The notes below the pieces were generated by a model. The model was not told the origin of the DNA, searched no databases, and saw nothing but the letters and a program-made list of their open reading frames with translations. Source: JAXLVB01 sp046329195 (GTDB lineage: Bacteria; Bacteroidota; Bacteroidia; Cytophagales; Spirosomataceae). Taken from it: 64,000 nt of DNA. Location of the stretch: the NCBI GenBank assembly GCA_046329195.1, contig JAXLVB010000001.1, positions 1,798,001-1,862,000 on the forward strand, in the 5' to 3' direction. This document shows positions 60,536 through 64,000 of this stretch, piece by piece. The translations under genes were made by a program, and so were the position numbers. Each line of letters starts with the position of its first letter. Position 1 is the stretch's first letter.

Positions 60536-61144
60536 TTATTCTACCGATTTTTCTAACGAATTGTAATAGGTGACAATGCGAGTAATATCGGCCAAATTAG
60601 CGTAGTCCAGTTGCTTCATCTCAATAAATTTTTTGATTTTATCTTGATGGTTGGGCAAGAGTCTGAAAAGGTTTCGAGGCAGGCCATCGTAGCGTTGTAC
60701 CAATCCATCTGAATATCCAAAATAACATTCAAAGGCAGCTTTTGAGAGTTTCTTGACATTAAGCACTACCGAATTATTATCATTTTCTCGCAAGAGTACA
60801 GCAACAGCCCCTGGTTGAATCACCTCAAAAAATGTAGGGACGCCATAATCTCCCCGTTTGGCATACAAAAACGACTCAAACTGGCGGGTGTAGCGCCAAG
60901 TAGGGTCAAAAAACTCAAAAAGCGGGACGTTGCTAGCCGAAAAAGTCTTGATGGTAGGGTCTTGAGTGGTTTTGAACTTGAGGCTGTTCGTCTCCCAATC
61001 AAACTGAAGTTTACCTGATAAAGTATCACCGTTTTTGTGGATGAGGGTTCCTTCGTACCAGTTTTCACGATACGGGTAGGGGCGATACTGCGCAAAGCCC
61101 TGAGCTGCTATCAGCCAACAGCCAACGATAACAATCCAACGCAT
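60536..61144 (-). CDS. Exported protein of unknown function
   Basis: The protein has 202 residues with a signal peptide (MRWIVIVGCWLIAAQGFAQ). The body starts with YEGTLIHKNGDTLSGKLQFD, a phrase common in small Bacteroidota exported proteins of unknown role. It ends with a helical region. It is convergent with the DUF4249 gene (5 bases apart). No function assigned. Confidence 0.75.
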   Translation of the reverse strand: MRWIVIVGCWLIAAQGFAQYRPYPYRENWYEGTLIHKNGDTLSGKLQFDWETNSLKFKTTQDPTIKTFSASNVPLFEFFDPTWRYTRQFESFLYAKRGDYGVPTFFEVIQPGAVAVLLRENDNNSVVLNVKKLSKAAFECYFGYSDGLVQRYDGLPRNLFRLLPNHQDKIKKFIEMKQLDYANLADITRIVTYYNSLEKSVE

Positions 61145-61295
61145 TGAAAGAAGTGTGTTGTGTGTACTAACTTTTTCTATTGCTAAATTACTGAATTCTC
61201 ATCAACTTTCCACCAAGCTAAAACACAAAAAATAGTTGCCTTGTTTAATTATCCTTATTCAACCATGCAATTGTGTCGTGTATCGCCCTTTGTAT

Positions 61296-62516
61296 CTATG
61301 ACTCTGTACTCAAAATCTCATGCCCCATCTTGTCTCGCTTGGTCTGCAAGTATTTTTCGTTGTGTGGATTAGGCTGTATCTCAATAGGCACGGTATCTAT
61401 GATTTCGAGCCCATAACCCAATAACCCGGCTCGTTTCTTAGGATTGTTAGAAATTAGTTTAATTTTACTCACCCCTAAATCTCTGAGAATCTGAGCCCCA
61501 ACACCATAATCTCGTTGATCCATGGCAAAGCCCAATTCTAGGTTAGCCTCCACGGTATCTCGACCCATTTCTTGTAATTTATAGGCTTTTAACTTATTGA
61601 GAAGGCCAATTCCTCTGCCTTCTTGGTTCATATACAACACGACGCCCTTACCAGCTTGCTCTACCATTTCCATAGCTCGGTGGAGCTGTCCACCGCAGTC
61701 GCAACGGCAGGAGCCGAAGATGTCGCCCGTTACACAAGAGCTATGTACTCTCACCAGCACGGGTTCGTCGGGCTGCCATGAACCCTTGATAAGTGCCAAA
61801 TGGGTATCTTGCGTGTTGAGTTGTTTGAATGCGATGAGGTCAAAATGTCCCCATTCGGTAGGCATATCAACGCCGATTTCTCGCCTAATCAAGCTCTCCG
61901 TTTTGAGGCGGTATTCAATGAGGTCTTTGATGCTCACGAGCTTCATTCCGAGCCGATTGGCAATCTCTCGAAGCTGCGGTAGGCGAGCCATAGAGCCGTC
62001 TTCGTTCAATACCTCCACCAACACTCCAGATGGATAAAAGCCCGCCAATTTGGCGAAATCCATTGAAGCTTCGGTATGGCCAGTGCGCCGCAACACACCT
62101 CCTGTTTTGGCCTTGAGTGGGAAAATATGTCCCGGGCGACCCAAATCCTCGGGTTTGGTATCAGAATCCACCAACGCTCTGATGGTTTTGGAGCGGTCAG
62201 ATGCCGAAATTCCGGTGGTGCAGCCATGACCCAACAAATCTACCGACACGGTAAAGGCCGTTTCATGGCTTGACGTATTTTTACCTACCATCATATCGAG
62301 TTGCAACTCTTGGCAACGCTCTTCGGGCAACGATACACAAATCAATCCTCGCCCTTCTCTAGCCATCAAGTTGATGATTTCGGGGGTAGTACATGCCGAG
62401 GCGCAAATCATGTCGCCTTCGTTTTCACGGTCTTCGTCATCAACGACGATAATCATTTTGCCCTGACGAATGTCTTCCAAGGCGTCTTCTATTCTATCCA
62501 GTTGAATCGTATCCAT
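61296..62516 (-). CDS. ribBA: Bifunctional 3,4-DHBP synthase/GTP cyclohydrolase II
   Basis: Two first steps of riboflavin synthesis in one protein. From the ATG at 62516 (MDTIQLDRIEDALEDI) it has 406 residues; upstream codons are not conserved. DHBP synthase domain (about 1-205): DDEDRENEGD and RTGHTEASMDFAKLAG. GTP cyclohydrolase II (about 210-406): zinc ligands in GDIFGSCRCDCG and GRGIGL. Single gene; I see no FMN riboswitch in the leader. Confidence 0.96.
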   Translation of the reverse strand: MDTIQLDRIEDALEDIRQGKMIIVVDDEDRENEGDMICASACTTPEIINLMAREGRGLICVSLPEERCQELQLDMMVGKNTSSHETAFTVSVDLLGHGCTTGISASDRSKTIRALVDSDTKPEDLGRPGHIFPLKAKTGGVLRRTGHTEASMDFAKLAGFYPSGVLVEVLNEDGSMARLPQLREIANRLGMKLVSIKDLIEYRLKTESLIRREIGVDMPTEWGHFDLIAFKQLNTQDTHLALIKGSWQPDEPVLVRVHSSCVTGDIFGSCRCDCGGQLHRAMEMVEQAGKGVVLYMNQEGRGIGLLNKLKAYKLQEMGRDTVEANLELGFAMDQRDYGVGAQILRDLGVSKIKLISNNPKKRAGLLGYGLEIIDTVPIEIQPNPHNEKYLQTKRDKMGHEILSTES

Positions 62517-62840
62517 GCTAACCATTGGGTGCAACTTACCTACTGATAACCTACGTCCCACTATTTTTGTTCCTTTTCTTTACAAACGACAAATTCAGCC
62601 CAAACTGTCCTTTTTGTCTATTTTTCTATGCGCCTAAGGTGAATAATCGTAATTTATTTGAAATTTTAGGGATTATTTTGAACAACACAAAGACACATAA
62701 TTTTCTCAATACCAGCAACTTAATAAGACATTTTAAAGTTATCCTATTGCATTGGGTATGAATATGGCCGTAAATTTAAGCGGAATTCGGATGGCTTGGC
62801 ATACGGTTTGTTCTTTTTAAGCGTTGAAAGATAGATTGGC
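62517..62840. other. Divergent AT-rich intergenic region, 324 bases
   Basis: It holds the upstream regions of ribBA (minus) and of the truncated adhesin (plus). I see no FMN-type leader structure and no repeat. Confidence 0.4.
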
Positions 62841-64000
62841 GTGAAGGTACCTAAACCAATGATTGTATTGCGTAAACATGGCGGCTGGATACTCGCTTGG
62901 CTTTGGTTTGTCGGCCAAAGTTGGGGGCAATCCTGCCCACCCAAACCCAGTGCAAATAGTGCAAGTGGCAAGTTCAGTATTGACCTCGGCGTTCGTTTTT
63001 GTGTGGGTCAAACCATCAAAGTGACCGACCTCAGTGGTGGCTCCAACATGCAGTATTGGTATGAATACACAGGCACTACCGCACCCGTAACAGGTGGTAC
63101 TACCCAAACCGACTGGACGTATCAGAAAGCAGGCAAGTTTGTGGTGATTCAGCAAGGAAGTCTCAATGGTACAGGCTCTTATGCTTGCTTAGTGATTGAC
63201 GTTTTGCCTACGCCGGCACCTGTATTTAGCCTCAAAAGTTGCCAAAATCGCCAAGTAACGCTCTCGATTCCGGCCAATGCTGCCAACGCCTACGACGAAT
63301 ACGAAATTGATTGGGGCGACGGCTCTGCCAAGCAAATCATTCAAACAGCCCCTACTAATGCCAGCCATACGTATCCCGATTTTTCGACTCGGACAGTGAA
63401 GGTGATGGGTCGCTACATGCCCAATAACTGTGGTGCCACAGCGCAACAAAACATCTCGCCTTCAGGGCAACCAGCCCCTACCTTTGGGGTCATCAAACTA
63501 GAAGTTACAGCTCCTGATAAAGTAGAGTTGAGTTTTGATGGTATTCCGAACTATGATATCGAAATCTTCAAACGAACAGGCTTTACGGGTACGTTTCAGA
63601 CGACTGGGCTGGTTAACAATGCTACGGGGAGTATCAAACAAACGGTATCGAATGTAGATACTCGTGGAGCAGTACAATGCTTTCAGCTAGCTGCGATCAA
63701 TACTTGTGGTACGGCTACCAATTTTCCGGAGCCGGTTTGTAGTGTGCCGTTTACGGTGGCAGCACAAGCCTCGCAAAACGATATTAACTGGACGCCTTAC
63801 CAGTCAGCCAGCTTTACCCAATATGTTGTGCTGAGAGGAACCACTGGTTTGTTTACAAGTACGCAAGCAACGGTTAGTAATTATGCCGACAAAAGCGCAA
63901 AATGCGCACAGTTCTGTTATCGGCTTCAGATTACCACCAAAAACGTAGAGTCACTGAGCGAACAAGTTTGTGTGGGTAGCTCGGCTACTTCAAAGCCACC
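62841..64000 (+). CDS. PKD-domain adhesin-like protein, 3' end outside the window
   Basis: An open frame runs from GTG 62841 (or ATG 62859) to the window end; about 385 residues are visible. Signal peptide (WILAWLWFVGQSWG, cut before QSCPP). The visible part is a set of Ig/PKD-like beta domains: ASGKFSIDLGVRFCVGQTIK, the WGDGS of a PKD domain, then fibronectin-like repeats with Cys pairs. Such proteins end in a CHU_C or T9SS sorting domain, which here would lie outside. Probable cell-surface protein. Confidence 0.8.
   Translation, partial: MKVPKPMIVLRKHGGWILAWLWFVGQSWGQSCPPKPSANSASGKFSIDLGVRFCVGQTIKVTDLSGGSNMQYWYEYTGTTAPVTGGTTQTDWTYQKAGKFVVIQQGSLNGTGSYACLVIDVLPTPAPVFSLKSCQNRQVTLSIPANAANAYDEYEIDWGDGSAKQIIQTAPTNASHTYPDFSTRTVKVMGRYMPNNCGATAQQNISPSGQPAPTFGVIKLEVTAPDKVELSFDGIPNYDIEIFKRTGFTGTFQTTGLVNNATGSIKQTVSNVDTRGAVQCFQLAAINTCGTATNFPEPVCSVPFTVAAQASQNDINWTPYQSASFTQYVVLRGTTGLFTSTQATVSNYADKSAKCAQFCYRLQITTKNVESLSEQVCVGSSATSKP

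Noticed and set aside
62517..62840. FMN riboswitch upstream of ribBA
   Set aside because: None of the conserved RFN-element segments is visible in the region.
1..64000. tRNA genes, CRISPR arrays, transposons
   Set aside because: I looked through the gene-free gaps for T-loop sequences, regular repeats with spacers and transposase genes or terminal repeats and saw none.

Overview
The window looks like chromosomal DNA from a member of the Bacteroidota, most likely order Cytophagales (Runella/Spirosoma-like). The evidence is: promoters of the Bacteroidota type (TTTG, then TAnnTTTG about 18-20 bases on); no Shine-Dalgarno pattern; 7TMR-DISM sensor kinase; gliding-motility/type IX secretion C-terminal domain; DUF4249, DUF4834, DUF6588 and TANFOR-like proteins; bacillithiol synthesis (bshA); and a fused 2-oxoacid dehydrogenase E1. 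The genus is inference. I saw no tRNA, rRNA, CRISPR array, prophage or transposase.

Layout. 1-5.7 kb: secreted and outer-membrane proteins beside a two-component system (histidine kinase and NarL/LuxR-type regulator, convergent with a 4-base overlap). 5.7-9.1 kb: a NuoI-like ferredoxin with a repetitive tail and a fused E1 dehydrogenase, in one operon with the regulator. 9.4-12.2 kb: DUF1573 protein, a candidate structured small RNA, an ECF sigma/anti-sigma pair, a cold-shock protein. 12.2-14.4 kb: an AT-rich ATPase + HNH nuclease pair resembling the Septu (PtuAB) anti-phage system. 14.5-22.4 kb: lysS, an M20 amidohydrolase, a TolB-like propeller, a GH20 hexosaminidase, a DedA protein. 22.4-26.6 kb: an accessory locus with four copies of one palindromic promoter, two related small secreted proteins, an outer-membrane protein and a TANFOR-like protein. 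26.7-45.7 kb: mostly housekeeping and metabolic genes (two S9 peptidases, orphan HlyD adaptor, serine hydrolase, MlaF-like ATPase, fatty-acid hydroxylase, NDH-2, bshA, UbiA, purN, P450, pdhB). 45.8-49.7 kb: a VWA protein divergent from a second sigma factor/anti-sigma-like pair. 49.7-64 kb: exonuclease, TPR membrane protein, gliding-motility protein, NagX-like acyltransferase, dnaG, prohibitin, DUF4249 lipoprotein, ribBA and a truncated PKD-type adhesin.

The main new observation is a promoter architecture shared by six places in two loci 20 kb apart. An 18-bp palindrome ATAC-N10-GTAT lies at a fixed distance (start to start 45 bases in five cases, 44 in one) upstream of the TTTG of a (T/C)AnnTTTG -7 box. 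All genes downstream encode exported proteins. One group adjoins the two-component system, whose NarL-type response regulator is the natural candidate activator. This would be a cell-surface regulon read directly from the sequence; the regulator assignment is inference.
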